Below are positions 1-7,481 of a stretch of DNA of 33,051 bases, in pieces. The position numbers and the translations under genes are program-made. The stretch's first letter is position 1. Each line of letters begins with the position of its first letter. The DNA is taken from assembly GCA_035547775.1 (NCBI GenBank), contig DASZUC010000009.1, positions 1-33,051 of the forward strand, written 5' to 3'. The notes under the pieces are model-generated. The model saw only the letters and a program-made list of their open reading frames with translations, was not told the DNA's origin and made no database searches. Origin of the DNA: DASZUC01 sp035547775 (GTDB lineage: Bacteria; Patescibacteriota; Saccharimonadia; Saccharimonadales; UBA4665).

Positions 1-805
1 GCACGCTGAAGGCGTCTTTGCCATCCAAGTCCATGTCATAGCCGGCCTCTTGCAGGACGCGCGCTTTGCGCTCCTCGATCGCCTTACTCCAGATGAATTC
101 TTCGACATCAGGGTGATCAACGTTCAGGATAACCATCTTGGCTGCCCGACGAGTTTTACCACCAGATTTAATAGCACCGGCGGAAGCATCAGCCCCGCGC
201 ATAAAGCTCAGTGGGCCGCTAGCCGTACCAGCACTTTTACCTAATTGCTCTTTAGAAGAACGAATGGCGCTGACGTTCAGGCCGGAGCCTGAACCGCCCT
301 TAAAGATCATACCTTCCTCAACGTACCAGTTCAGGATTGATGGCATAGTGTCTTCAACGCTCAAAATAAAGCAGGCACTAGCCTGCTGTGCACGCTCTGG
401 CACACCGATGTTAAACCACACGGGGCTGTTGAAAGCAGCGCGCTGAGTAGCTAACACGTACTTTAATTCTTCGCGGAAGTCTTCGGCTTCAACGTCGGTT
501 TCAAAGTAGCCTTCTTGTAGGCCCTGGCGCGTCACGGTGTCTACAACGCGATCAATCAGGTGTCGCAAGGAGCTTTCACGGTCTGGGCTACCTGGTGTAC
601 CGCTAAAGTATTTTTGCGCCACGATGTTAATGGCATTCAGCGACCAACCTTCCGGAAATTCAACGTCTTTTTGCTCGAAAACCGGCTTGCCAGTAGCTGG
701 ATTAGTAATGAGTGAAGTCTTCTTAGTCCACTTCAATTGATCATATGCGCGACCTTTTTTGGGGGTGAACAATCGCTCGACACCCAAGGAAGTTGTTTGT
801 CCCAT
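1..805 (-). CDS. nrdJ: Adenosylcobalamin-dependent (class II) ribonucleotide reductase, N-terminal part
   Basis: The window edge cuts this gene, leaving 268 codons from the N-terminus. Reading back from ATG at 805 gives an NrdJ-like protein: an N-terminal region with a Phe-Asn-Ser-Pro-Val-Trp-Phe-Asn segment, a following Ala-Ser-Ala-Cys that fits the first active-site cysteine, a Gly/Ser-rich loop (GGSGSGLN), and the NrdJ-typical stretch around GPLSFMRGADASAGAIKSGG. The family reduces ribonucleotides to deoxyribonucleotides with adenosylcobalamin and needs no oxygen. The start is supported by AGAGGG 7-12 bases upstream. It lies downstream of nrdR on the same strand after a 177-base gap, so the two may be co-transcribed. 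The class II assignment rests on overall sequence resemblance; the C-terminal radical-site residues are outside the window. Confidence 0.92.
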   Translation of the reverse strand, partial: MGQTTSLGVERLFTPKKGRAYDQLKWTKKTSLITNPATGKPVFEQKDVEFPEGWSLNAINIVAQKYFSGTPGSPDRESSLRHLIDRVVDTVTRQGLQEGYFETDVEAEDFREELKYVLATQRAAFNSPVWFNIGVPERAQQASACFILSVEDTMPSILNWYVEEGMIFKGGSGSGLNVSAIRSSKEQLGKSAGTASGPLSFMRGADASAGAIKSGGKTRRAAKMVILNVDHPDVEEFIWSKAIEERKARVLQEAGYDMDLDGKDAFSV

Positions 806-982
806 AATACTACCCTCTTTCTTTACCGTTCCGCCTCAGTCAGAACGGACACCTCTTATTAGTTTGTTATTTTAATGTGTTTATTTAGAGTTCGACAAAT
901 CCGTGGCTCTCAGGCACGAACTTGTTAATAGAGCTCTCTACGACTGCGAAATCTTCGCAACCGGAGGGAACAGTCAACCCTC
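806..982 (-). other. nrdR-nrdJ intergenic leader with inverted repeats
   Basis: This 177-base gap contains several inverted repeats on the transcribed strand. A 7-bp stem (AGTCAAC/GTTGACT at 972-978 and 986-992) overlaps the nrdR stop codon. TGCGAA/TTCGCA has a 3-base loop. CCGTTC/GAACGG (826-848, 11-base loop) lies just before the nrdJ ribosome-binding site. None is followed by a clear U-tract, so they are not ordinary terminators. No B12-box consensus was recognised. They may be RNA structures affecting nrdJ expression; this is inference. Confidence 0.35.
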
Positions 983-1462
983 TTAGTTGACTTCTTCGAC
1001 GGCTAAATGTTTGCCTTCTTTCACCAGCGAGAGTTCCCGCTCAAACCCGGCGATATCTTTAAATCGACGGTAGACACTGGCGAAGCGCACATAGGCCACC
1101 TCGTTCAGGCGCGCCAACTGCTCCATGACCAATTCACCAATTTTTGATGAACTGACCTCTTGCTCACCACAAGCGTAGAGCTCCTGCTCGACCGTATTCA
1201 CCACTACATCAAGTTGCAGGCTGGTGACTGGCGTTTTTTCGCAGGCCCTATACAGGCCGCCCAACAACTTCGTCCGGTTAAAGAGCTCTCGCGTGCCATC
1301 GTTTTTAATGACGATCAGCTGCGGTCGTTCTAAGCGTTCATAAGTCGTAAAGCGTTGCCCACATTCGTTACACATGCGGCGGCGGCGGATGGCTTGCCCC
1401 TCAGACACGTCACGCGACTCAATCACTTTGATATCGTCGCTCTGACATTGGGTGCATTTCAT
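983..1462 (-). CDS. nrdR: Transcriptional repressor NrdR
   Basis: The 159-residue protein has the standard NrdR length and layout: an N-terminal zinc ribbon with Cys3, Cys6, Cys31 and Cys34 and an RRRRMC segment, then an ATP-cone from about residue 49 (QLIVIKNDGTRELF) to about 140. NrdR senses ATP/dATP through the cone and represses ribonucleotide reductase genes; here its obvious target is nrdJ immediately downstream. The ATG is preceded by TTGGAGGCAGC, a good Shine-Dalgarno site. Its promoter appears to lie about 180 bases upstream, with an NrdR-box-like inverted repeat near the start of transcription, which would fit autoregulation. Confidence 0.97.
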   Translation of the reverse strand: MKCTQCQSDDIKVIESRDVSEGQAIRRRRMCNECGQRFTTYERLERPQLIVIKNDGTRELFNRTKLLGGLYRACEKTPVTSLQLDVVVNTVEQELYACGEQEVSSSKIGELVMEQLARLNEVAYVRFASVYRRFKDIAGFERELSLVKEGKHLAVEEVN

Positions 1463-1622
1463 GCTGCCTCCAATAGCCGAAAACTAGCGTGACTGACCAG
1501 GCCACTTCGTGCACAAAAATTATGCAAAAAACGGCTACCGGTAAGGCATTTAAGGCGCTCTTTTACGGCTGGCTTACGTTTAAAGTGCGCACAGCTCCTT
1601 TTCCGCTACATGTTTGTGTTTT

Positions 1623-1638
1623 CCACATATAGTGCTGT
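1623..1638 (-). promoter_or_regulatory. Possible NrdR-box-like element
   Basis: On the minus strand the sequence reads ACAGCACTATATGTGG. Its outer halves (ACA and TGTG) match the ends of the known NrdR box (ACACWATATATWGTGT), but the centre matches poorly, about half of the positions overall. It overlaps the predicted transcription start of nrdR, which is where a repressor would act. Tentative. Confidence 0.3.
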
Positions 1639-1646
1639 GTTCCTCT

Positions 1647-1675
1647 AATATAACTCTAGCCGTAGCGCTTTGCAA
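1647..1675 (-). promoter_or_regulatory. Promoter of nrdR
   Basis: On the minus strand TTGCAA (1670-1675) and TATATT (1647-1652) are separated by exactly 17 bases. The predicted start near 1640 leaves a leader of about 180 bases before the nrdR ATG at 1462. The leader carries no tRNA or recognised riboswitch. Confidence 0.6.
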
Positions 1676-1705
1676 CCAATTTTATGGTGTATTATTTAGT
1701 ACGAA

Positions 1706-3052
1706 TTACAGGCTAGTATCATCGGTGCTGGCAGTATCGTCGTCGGACTCGTCGTCTTTGCGGCGACGGCTGAGGCGGCGTAAAAATGAGGGCTTTTCGA
1801 GGTCATCTTCCAGGCTGCTGCTAACGACTGGCGAAGCAGTCTGAGTGTCGTCGTCAGAGTCATCCTGCGAGGCTTTACTGGGCTTGCTCTCTTCATGCTT
1901 AGCCTTATCTTCGTCTTCATCAATTGACCAAATATTGGGCATACCGGCGTCAGAATGAAAATCGCCAGCGGACTCTTTGTCATCGTCGAGGTTCATATCG
2001 ATTTCGGACATAGCCTTTTCGTCTTGCTTAGTGGTTGCGGGAGCCTTCAGCGAGGTGCTAGTGCTGCCAGAGGAGCGCTGCTGCTTAGCATAGTACGAAG
2101 CATCGAAGCCGGTTGCGACCACAGTGATGATGACTTCACCTTCGAGATCGGGGTTGATAGTGGCACCAAAGATAATATTGGCATCGGGATCAGCAGCGGT
2201 GGTGATAGTCTCAGCCGCAGCATTAATTTCGTGCATTGATAGATCGTTGCCACCAATCACGTTGAACAGTACGCCGCGGGCACCATCGATAGAAACCTCT
2301 AGTAATGGCGACTCAATAGCTTGCTTGGCAGCTTCCACGGCGCGGTCTTCGCCGCTGGCGCGACCAATCCCCATGAGGGCTGAACCGGCATTGCTCATAA
2401 CGGCTTTGACGTCGGCGAAGTCGAGGTTAATCAAACCATGAACGGTAATCAAGTCGGAAATCCCCTGGACACCTTGGCGCAGGACGTCATCGGCCACTTT
2501 AAAGGCTTCGGTAAGTGGGGTGTCGCGATCGATGGTTTGCAGCAAGCGATCGTTAGGGATAATGATCAATGTGTCGACAGCACCGCGCAATTTATCAATA
2601 GCCGAGTCGGCATTTTTGCGCCGCTTTTCGCCCTCAAAGGCAAACGGCTTGGTAGCAAAGCCGACAACTAGTGCGCCAGCATCTTTGGCAGTTTGAGCCA
2701 CGATGTGACCGGCGCCGCTACCAGTACCACCACCAGCGCCAATGGTCACGAAGACCATGTCGACACCTTCTAAAGCAGCACGAATTTCATCTTTAGATTC
2801 TTCGGCAGCCAATTGGCCAACCGTCGGGTCAGCACCAGCCCCCAAGCCACGGGTAGCATCTTTGCCAATGTGAATTTTGCGGCTAGCTTTGCTGTGGTGC
2901 AAAGCTTGCGCATCAGTATTAATCGCAATAAATTCAACGCCCTCAACCCCGGCTTCCACCATGCGGTTAATGGCTGCACCACCGGCACCACCAACACCCA
3001 CTACCTTAATTTGTGCAAACGTCTCAATTGCTGGCTCAACAACTTGTGACAT
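1706..3052 (-). CDS. ftsZ: Cell division protein FtsZ
   Basis: Tubulin-like GTPase that polymerises into the Z-ring. The tubulin signature GGGTGSG is at residues 107-113 and the T7 loop NLDFADVK, which completes the GTPase site of the next subunit, at 209-216. The core ends near residue 320. The remaining ~125 residues form a long linker rich in Asp, Glu, Ser and Lys. Near the end is PSFLRR (421-426), matching the conserved C-terminal peptide that binds FtsA or SepF, followed by an Arg-rich patch and 17 acidic/Ser/Thr residues. In most bacteria this peptide lies closer to the end. At 448 residues it is longer than typical FtsZ because of the linker. It lies 169 bases downstream of ftsA and has its own promoter. 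GACGGGGGA precedes the ATG. Confidence 0.98.
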   Translation of the reverse strand: MSQVVEPAIETFAQIKVVGVGGAGGAAINRMVEAGVEGVEFIAINTDAQALHHSKASRKIHIGKDATRGLGAGADPTVGQLAAEESKDEIRAALEGVDMVFVTIGAGGGTGSGAGHIVAQTAKDAGALVVGFATKPFAFEGEKRRKNADSAIDKLRGAVDTLIIIPNDRLLQTIDRDTPLTEAFKVADDVLRQGVQGISDLITVHGLINLDFADVKAVMSNAGSALMGIGRASGEDRAVEAAKQAIESPLLEVSIDGARGVLFNVIGGNDLSMHEINAAAETITTAADPDANIIFGATINPDLEGEVIITVVATGFDASYYAKQQRSSGSTSTSLKAPATTKQDEKAMSEIDMNLDDDKESAGDFHSDAGMPNIWSIDEDEDKAKHEESKPSKASQDDSDDDTQTASPVVSSSLEDDLEKPSFLRRLSRRRKDDESDDDTASTDDTSL

Positions 3053-3087
3053 GCTTCCCCCGTCAAAGTCTACGTAATATAGCTCGT

Positions 3088-3116
3088 AGTATACCTGAGC
3101 GACCCAAGAAGTTCAA
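3088..3116 (-). promoter_or_regulatory. Promoter of ftsZ
   Basis: On the minus strand TTGAAC (3111-3116) is followed after 17 bases by TATACT (3088-3093). The predicted start lies about 30 bases before the ftsZ ATG. This suggests ftsZ can be expressed independently of ftsA. Confidence 0.55.
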
Positions 3117-3173
3117 CAAATTTGTACGGGCTAAAATGGGTCGTGTAAATGACTCGTCAGCCACGCACTACAA

Positions 3174-3192
3174 TCTAGTGCGCTGCACTTAT
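3174..3192. other. Hairpin between ftsA and ftsZ
   Basis: A perfect 7-bp inverted repeat CGCACTA/TAGTGCG with a 5-base loop lies 30-50 bases downstream of the ftsA stop codon. There is no U-tract on the minus side, so it may be a weak terminator or an RNA-processing or stability element. Confidence 0.35.
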
Positions 3193-3221
3193 TTATGTAT
3201 ACAGCTCAAAATCTAATCTGT

Positions 3222-4445
3222 TTAACGGAAACGACTAAACAAACCACCCAGCAACGAGCGGGCTTGGGCACTGCGACCATGCACGGGCGGCAGGTCGGGC
3301 AGCAGTAACATATCGAGCAGCATTAAACCCACAACAGTCGTGAATGATGGATCTTCAACTGTATCAACCAGGCCACCAACATTGTGCAGCTTACCGAGTC
3401 GAGCTGGCAGTTGTAACTGCTCACGAGCAAACTCATCAATACCCGGTAACTTGGCCGTGCCGCCAGTGAGCACGACACCACCCGGTAATTTACGCGAGCG
3501 CTTAATTTTATGGAGCTCTTTGTCGACGTATTCTAATAACTCCTCGACTCGCGCTTCAACAATCATACTAATCTCTTCAAACTGGAAGTTGTGGGCTTTA
3601 TCGCCAACCTTAACCATGACATTCATCTTCTTGGCGTCACGTTTGAGATTGGCATGCTCAACCTTAACCTGCTCAGCCACATCCAGATCGGTTTTCAAAC
3701 CAATCGCTAAATCATTGGTAATGTGCTGGCCACCGATGGGCAAGACCGCCACATGCTGGACTTCCCCGTCCTCAAAAACAATCAAGTTCGTCGTGCCAGC
3801 ACCGATGTCAATTAGTCCAACACCGGCTTCACGCTGTTGACGCGTCAGTACTGCTTCAGCTGCAGCTAGGCCAGAGACTGTGTGGTGAGTGGGATTGATT
3901 TCAGCCTTACCGAGCGCCATATCAAGATTACGCAAGTTTGGTGAAGCCGCTGTGACAATGTGGGCTTCAACTTCTAAACGTACACCGTGCATGCCAACAG
4001 GATCTTTAATGTTTCGTTGGCCATCCAAGCTGTAATTCTTGGCAAAGAACTGCACGATTTCTCGGTTGGGCGGCAGACTCACAATGGTGGCTGCTTCTTC
4101 CACGCGCAGGCGATCTTCAGGAGTAATCTCACGGTTAGCGGCACTAATGGCAATCACTCCCTCAGAGTTGAGGCCACTAACATGCGCCCCGTTCACATTC
4201 ACGGTAGCTTGGCGAATCGTGACACCGGCAATGCGTTCGGCTTCAGTCACAGCGTGCACAATAGCGTCAGCGACTTCATCAACATGCACCACCGTGCCGC
4301 GGCGCATACCCTGATTTGACGCTTGGCCGTGACCAATAATTGACGGCATGTTACTACCGTTGGGATCAAACATACCGACTACGCAGCGAACGGCATCAGT
4401 GCCAATATCGAGGCCTATAAAGTGTTCTGAGTTAGAACTATTCAT
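3222..4445 (-). CDS. ftsA: Cell division protein FtsA
   Basis: Actin-like ATPase that anchors FtsZ to the membrane and recruits the divisome. The chosen start gives MNSSNSEHFIGLDIGTDAVRCVVG, with the phosphate-1 motif GLDIGTDAV close to the N-terminus as usual. Further motifs are the SHS2-type 1C region (about residues 85-165), DIGAGTTNL (phosphate 2) and VLTGGTAKLPG (adenosine motif). The C-terminal LLGGLFSRFR is a short basic amphipathic tail that would act as the membrane-targeting helix. An in-frame TTG at 4484 adds 13 residues and has a better Shine-Dalgarno sequence (GGAG 7 bases upstream), so the longer form is possible. It is divergent from the HD-hydrolase gene and upstream of ftsZ. 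Confidence 0.96.
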   Translation of the reverse strand: MNSSNSEHFIGLDIGTDAVRCVVGMFDPNGSNMPSIIGHGQASNQGMRRGTVVHVDEVADAIVHAVTEAERIAGVTIRQATVNVNGAHVSGLNSEGVIAISAANREITPEDRLRVEEAATIVSLPPNREIVQFFAKNYSLDGQRNIKDPVGMHGVRLEVEAHIVTAASPNLRNLDMALGKAEINPTHHTVSGLAAAEAVLTRQQREAGVGLIDIGAGTTNLIVFEDGEVQHVAVLPIGGQHITNDLAIGLKTDLDVAEQVKVEHANLKRDAKKMNVMVKVGDKAHNFQFEEISMIVEARVEELLEYVDKELHKIKRSRKLPGGVVLTGGTAKLPGIDEFAREQLQLPARLGKLHNVGGLVDTVEDPSFTTVVGLMLLDMLLLPDLPPVHGRSAQARSLLGGLFSRFR

Positions 4446-4496
4446 CTGGGCCCCAGTATAGCGCTCTTGCTTGAAGAAGAGCAAGTCATCACTCCG

Positions 4497-4525
4497 TTGA
4501 CAAAGCCGAACTTCTCATCAATAGT
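4497..4525 (+). promoter_or_regulatory. Promoter of the HD-hydrolase gene, probably leaderless
   Basis: A perfect -35 TTGACA (4497-4502) is followed after 17 bases by AATAGT (4520-4525), which keeps the conserved second A and last T. Exactly six bases separate it from the ATG at 4532, so the transcript would begin at or next to the start codon. There is no Shine-Dalgarno sequence. Confidence 0.55.
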
Positions 4526-4531
4526 ATATAT

Positions 4532-5278
4532 ATGACAGTACCGGAGCTCGGCTTAAAAGATCAAAATGAAGCCCAGCTTCTGGAGAATCTTTTGGTGACA
4601 CCGGAATGGTCGCCAGCAGCACAAGATACTATTCGCAACGCTTATGAGCTAGCCAGCCACTTACATGCTACCGATAAGCATGGCGGTAAACCATATGTCT
4701 ATCACCTGCTACGCGTCGCCAACCGTGTCACTGGTTATCTTGGCATATATGACGCTGAATTGGTGATGGCAGCCCTACTGCACGATAGCGTCGAAGACCA
4801 TCCAGTCGACATTCTCACTGCCACCGCCCATCCCAATCAGCCCATCTTGGTACCACATGACCCAGCCGAACTACAAACCGCTGCCTTAGGACAGTTAGCA
4901 CGAGTGTTTTCATCCCGCACCGCCGAGATCGTCCGAGCTGTTACCAATCCCCCCAATTTAGACTTCAGCACTGCTGGCTATCAGACAAACCTGGATCGCT
5001 ATCATCAGAAAGTCGTTCGCGCCGTAGCTACCCTACCTGAAGCGGCTCTATTAAAATTTTGCGACTGGAATGACAATGCTATGAGTTTAATTCACCAGGC
5101 CGACATGCTATCGCCCGAGCGTATCGCCCACGGTCAACGCAAATACGGTCCTCTGATTCCCATATTCGAGCAGCGTTTTAATGAAGCTGATATGCAGGCC
5201 CGCCTCAGCTCGGATGCCACAGCATACATTAATCACCAACTATTTATGGCCAAAGAGCGTTTGATTTTGGCAGCTTAA
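4532..5278 (+). CDS. SpoT-like HD-domain protein, candidate (p)ppGpp hydrolase
   Basis: The 248-residue protein matches the HD hydrolase domain of RelA/SpoT and small MESH1-like enzymes. Visible motifs are KPYVYHLLRVA with His58, ALLHDSVEDH with His84-Asp85 and Glu88-Asp89, and KFCDWNDN (174-181), equivalent to the family's K-x-x-D-x-x-x-N motif with Asp177. These are the Mn2+-binding and catalytic positions of the hydrolase. No synthetase, TGS or ACT domain follows, so the protein could only degrade alarmone or a related nucleotide. The real substrate cannot be read from sequence. It is divergent from ftsA, and its stop codon shares TTAA with the stop of the convergent map gene. Confidence 0.8.
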   Translation: MTVPELGLKDQNEAQLLENLLVTPEWSPAAQDTIRNAYELASHLHATDKHGGKPYVYHLLRVANRVTGYLGIYDAELVMAALLHDSVEDHPVDILTATAHPNQPILVPHDPAELQTAALGQLARVFSSRTAEIVRAVTNPPNLDFSTAGYQTNLDRYHQKVVRAVATLPEAALLKFCDWNDNAMSLIHQADMLSPERIAHGQRKYGPLIPIFEQRFNEADMQARLSSDATAYINHQLFMAKERLILAA

Positions 5279-6042
5279 GCTTCGTTGCTTCTTTTGGTAA
5301 TAATTTCGGCACCGTCTTCAGTAATAAGAATTGAGTGCTCAAAATGCGCGGCCATCGAGCCGTCGGCCGTTTTAATAGTCCAGCCATCGGGCATTAAGTA
5401 GACATGATCAGTGCCCAGGGTCACCATGGGCTCAATGGCAATAGTCATGCCAGCCTGCAGCCATGGCCCAGTATTTGGTCGACCATAGTTGGGGATGTTT
5501 GGATCTTCATGCAGTTCATGACCAACACCATGACCAACCAAATCCCGAACGATGCCGTAGCGATGATTCTTTAAGAAGGTTTCGATGGCGCTACCAATGT
5601 CGCCGGTGCGCACTTGATCGTGTAGCTCATTAATGCCGACCTGCAACGCTTCGGCCGTATTTTTGACCAACTCAATGTGGCCTTTTTGCTTAGGACGACC
5701 AGCGATCACACTCATGGCGCTATCAGTAATCATGCCGCGGACGGTAACACCAAAATCGAGACTAACAATATCACCATCTTGAATAATGCGTTCTTTATTT
5801 GGAATGCCGTGCACCACCTCGTCATTCACGGAAATACAGATGATGTCAGGGAAACCTTGATAACCCTTGAAGGAAGGCTGACCACCCAGTTTGTCGAGCT
5901 CACGAGCTGCAATATCTGATAAATCTTTAGTTGATTGGCCAGGCGTCAACTCACGCTCTAAGAGCTCCAATACCTGGGCCAGCATGGCACCTGCTTCACG
6001 CATAGCCGCGAGTTCGGTATGAGTTTTAACTTTAGTCATCAT
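5275..6042 (-). CDS. map: Methionine aminopeptidase, type I
   Basis: Removes the initiator methionine from nascent proteins. The five metal ligands of the pita-bread fold are all in place: Asp96 (SLDFG), Asp107 (ITDSAMS), His171 (GHGVGHELHE), Glu204 (IEPM) and Glu235 (FEHSI), with the substrate-site His78 in VVHGIP. The 255-residue length is normal for type I enzymes without an N-terminal extension. It is the last gene of yqeY-adk-map, 11 bases after adk. The start is a double ATG without a visible Shine-Dalgarno sequence, consistent with coupling to adk translation. It complements def and fmt found at 9.9-11.5 kb. Confidence 0.97.
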   Translation of the reverse strand: MMTKVKTHTELAAMREAGAMLAQVLELLERELTPGQSTKDLSDIAARELDKLGGQPSFKGYQGFPDIICISVNDEVVHGIPNKERIIQDGDIVSLDFGVTVRGMITDSAMSVIAGRPKQKGHIELVKNTAEALQVGINELHDQVRTGDIGSAIETFLKNHRYGIVRDLVGHGVGHELHEDPNIPNYGRPNTGPWLQAGMTIAIEPMVTLGTDHVYLMPDGWTIKTADGSMAAHFEHSILITEDGAEIITKRSNEA

Positions 6043-6053
6043 AGAGAACTATT

Positions 6054-6602
6054 CTATGCCCGTTCGTTACGGCCGTCGATAATGGCCATCATGGCGTCAT
6101 GCACGGTAATAGGGTCTTGGTTGGCATCAATGTCGTAGACCGTCACCTGCTCGCGCTTGAAGTGATCGAGAATCGGCAAAGTGGCCGTTTCGTATTCTTT
6201 AAAACGTTTAGCAATAACTTCTTCGGTGTCGTCCTGACGACCGCGAGCGAGCAAACGCTCAGTTACAACTTCGGGCGAAGCTGCTAAGTTAAAAATAGCC
6301 GTCAGCTTTAGGCGACCACTGTGCACCTGCTCGAGCAACCAGTCCGCCTGCGGAATGGTGCGCGGGAAGCCGTCAAGCAGAAACTCTTGCTCCACATCGA
6401 TCAGTTTTAACGTTTTATCAACCAGCTCAACCACCTCGGTATCACTTAGCAATTTACCTTCGAGCATTTGAGCCCGGCGCTTGCCAGTTACCAAAACCCG
6501 GAATAATTCACCGGTCGAGATCCAGGCATATCCATGCTCGTCGGCGAACAGACGACCTTGCATACTTTTGCCGGCGCCGGCAACGCCCATAAGTATGATC
6601 AT
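6054..6602 (-). CDS. adk: Adenylate kinase (short form)
   Basis: Catalyses ATP + AMP to 2 ADP. It has the P-loop GVAGAGKS (residues 6-13), STGELFR for AMP binding and LLDGFPRT (74-81). The LID is short, ARGRQDD with no zinc cysteines, giving 182 residues against about 215 for long forms. The P-loop departs slightly from the usual GxPGxGKGTQ (here GVAGAGKSMQ), so a related nucleotide monophosphate kinase is possible, but the AMP-site and DGFPR motifs favour adenylate kinase. The ATG overlaps the yqeY stop as ATGA, indicating translational coupling. Confidence 0.85.
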   Translation of the reverse strand: MIILMGVAGAGKSMQGRLFADEHGYAWISTGELFRVLVTGKRRAQMLEGKLLSDTEVVELVDKTLKLIDVEQEFLLDGFPRTIPQADWLLEQVHSGRLKLTAIFNLAASPEVVTERLLARGRQDDTEEVIAKRFKEYETATLPILDHFKREQVTVYDIDANQDPITVHDAMMAIIDGRNERA

Positions 6603-7051
6603 GCGCTTAACTTCTCTTTCACAAGTTTGGCGATTAATGCCCCGTCACCAGTGGCACCCACTTTGGCTTTAACGGCCCCGATCACCTGACCCATGGCCTG
6701 CGGGCCACTGGCACCAGTTTGGGCAATCATTTCGTCAATCACCTGCTGGAGTTCAGCCTCACTCAGCTGCTGAGGCAAATATGCTGTAATAATGGCCTTC
6801 TCGGCCAACTCTTGATCAGCACGTGCTTGATCACCAGCTTGTAAGTATAAATCGGCACTTTCCTGGCGTTTTTTGGCTTCTTTAGCCAGCAAGGCCTGAA
6901 CTTCGTCATCAGGTAAGCCCGTATCACGCTTACCTTGATCAACTTTAACGTTGAGCAAGCTACTCTTAATCATTCGCAGCGTGCTAACTCGCGCCGCATC
7001 ACCCCCCAGCAGGGCGGTTTTGAGGTCCTTTTCAATCTGTTGCTCTAACAT
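6599..7051 (-). CDS. yqeY: GatB/YqeY-family protein
   Basis: The 150-residue protein carries the YqeY domain: an N-terminal helical part (LRMIKSSLLNVKVDQGKR), a central KKRQESADLYLQAGDQARADQELAE segment, AYLPQQLSEAEL, and a C-terminal MGQVIGAVKAKVGATGDGALIAKLVKEKL tail resembling the tRNA-binding end of GatB. A role in tRNA-dependent amidation is often proposed for the family but is not established for free-standing YqeY. It is the first gene of an operon with adk and map. TAAAAT sits exactly six bases before the ATG and there is no Shine-Dalgarno sequence, suggesting a leaderless transcript. Confidence 0.92.
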   Translation of the reverse strand: MLEQQIEKDLKTALLGGDAARVSTLRMIKSSLLNVKVDQGKRDTGLPDDEVQALLAKEAKKRQESADLYLQAGDQARADQELAEKAIITAYLPQQLSEAELQQVIDEMIAQTGASGPQAMGQVIGAVKAKVGATGDGALIAKLVKEKLSA

Positions 7052-7057
7052 ACCTGT

Positions 7058-7063
7058 ATTTTA
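7058..7063 (-). promoter_or_regulatory. -10 element of yqeY-adk-map (leaderless)
   Basis: The minus strand reads TAAAAT, then ACAGGT, then ATG. The six-base distance places transcription initiation at the start codon. The -35 region 17 bases upstream (TTTTGT) is weak. Confidence 0.5.
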
Positions 7064-7090
7064 CCGGATAAGTTAATCAAACAAAAATGG

Positions 7091-7190
7091 CTGACATACG
7101 GTGATGTAGCTCGGGATGAAGAGTGAAGCCCGCAAATGAGCCGTATTTGACATACGGCGAATGCGGACTGGAACAATTCGCCAGAGCTAC
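7091..7190. other. Structured element between rpsU and yqeY
   Basis: About 100 bases hold nested inverted repeats. GTAGCTC (7106-7112) pairs with GAGCTAC (7184-7190) as an outer closing stem. Inside are CGGG/CCCG (7112-7115 with 7129-7132), GCCGTAT/ATACGGC (7140-7146 with 7152-7158) and GGCGAAT/ATTCGCC (7156-7162 with 7176-7182). The last two share three bases and so exclude each other in part. A near copy of TGACATACGG occurs at 7092-7101 and 7148-7157. No coding potential and no tRNA T-arm were found. It lies in the rpsU 3' region, upstream of the yqeY promoter. Confidence 0.5.
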
Positions 7191-7206
7191 GCGATGTTAT
7201 GTTAGC

Positions 7207-7422
7207 CTACCGTTGGCCAAGCTTAATTTTCTTCAGCTTCAGCGCTTTGCGCTCTTGGCGAATAATCGCCTTACGACGACGTTCACGTTTGCTGACGGGC
7301 TTCTCAAAAAATTGATTCTGCTTGACGACGCTCACAGCGCCAGATTGCTGGACTTTGCGATTAAACCGCCGGAGTAAATTCTCCAGCGACTCGCGACTAT
7401 CTTTACGACTTACTTGTATCAT
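7207..7422 (-). CDS. rpsU: Small ribosomal subunit protein S21
   Basis: The 71-residue protein has the S21 pattern: an N-terminal SRKDSRESLENLLRRFNRKVQQSG segment followed by a highly basic C-terminal helix (KPVSKRERRRKAIIRQERKALKLKKIKL). S21 binds the 30S platform and aids initiation. The predicted promoter is TTGCAA-17-TACAAT with the -10 only eight bases before the ATG, so the leader would be 0-2 bases and no Shine-Dalgarno sequence is available. Confidence 0.95.
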   Translation of the reverse strand: MIQVSRKDSRESLENLLRRFNRKVQQSGAVSVVKQNQFFEKPVSKRERRRKAIIRQERKALKLKKIKLGQR

Positions 7423-7430
7423 CGGGGACT

Positions 7431-7459
7431 ATTGTAGCGAACAGAGGTGTAATTTGCAA
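7431..7459 (-). promoter_or_regulatory. Promoter of rpsU
   Basis: On the minus strand TTGCAA (7454-7459), a 17-base spacer and TACAAT (7431-7436) lead within eight bases to the rpsU ATG. Confidence 0.6.
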
Positions 7460-7481
7460 GTGTCAGATTGCCAGTAAATGA

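Noticed and set aside
806..982. Cobalamin riboswitch upstream of nrdJ
   Set aside because: Class II reductases are sometimes B12-regulated, but I could not find the B12 box or the conserved GCCACTG core.
1520..1633. Short upstream ORF in the nrdR leader (about 21 codons)
   Set aside because: No ribosome-binding site and no regulatory codon run; an ORF of this length is expected by chance.
7106..7190. tRNA-like cloverleaf
   Set aside because: The outer stem is 7 bp, but there is no T-arm consensus, the arm lengths are wrong and two arms share bases.
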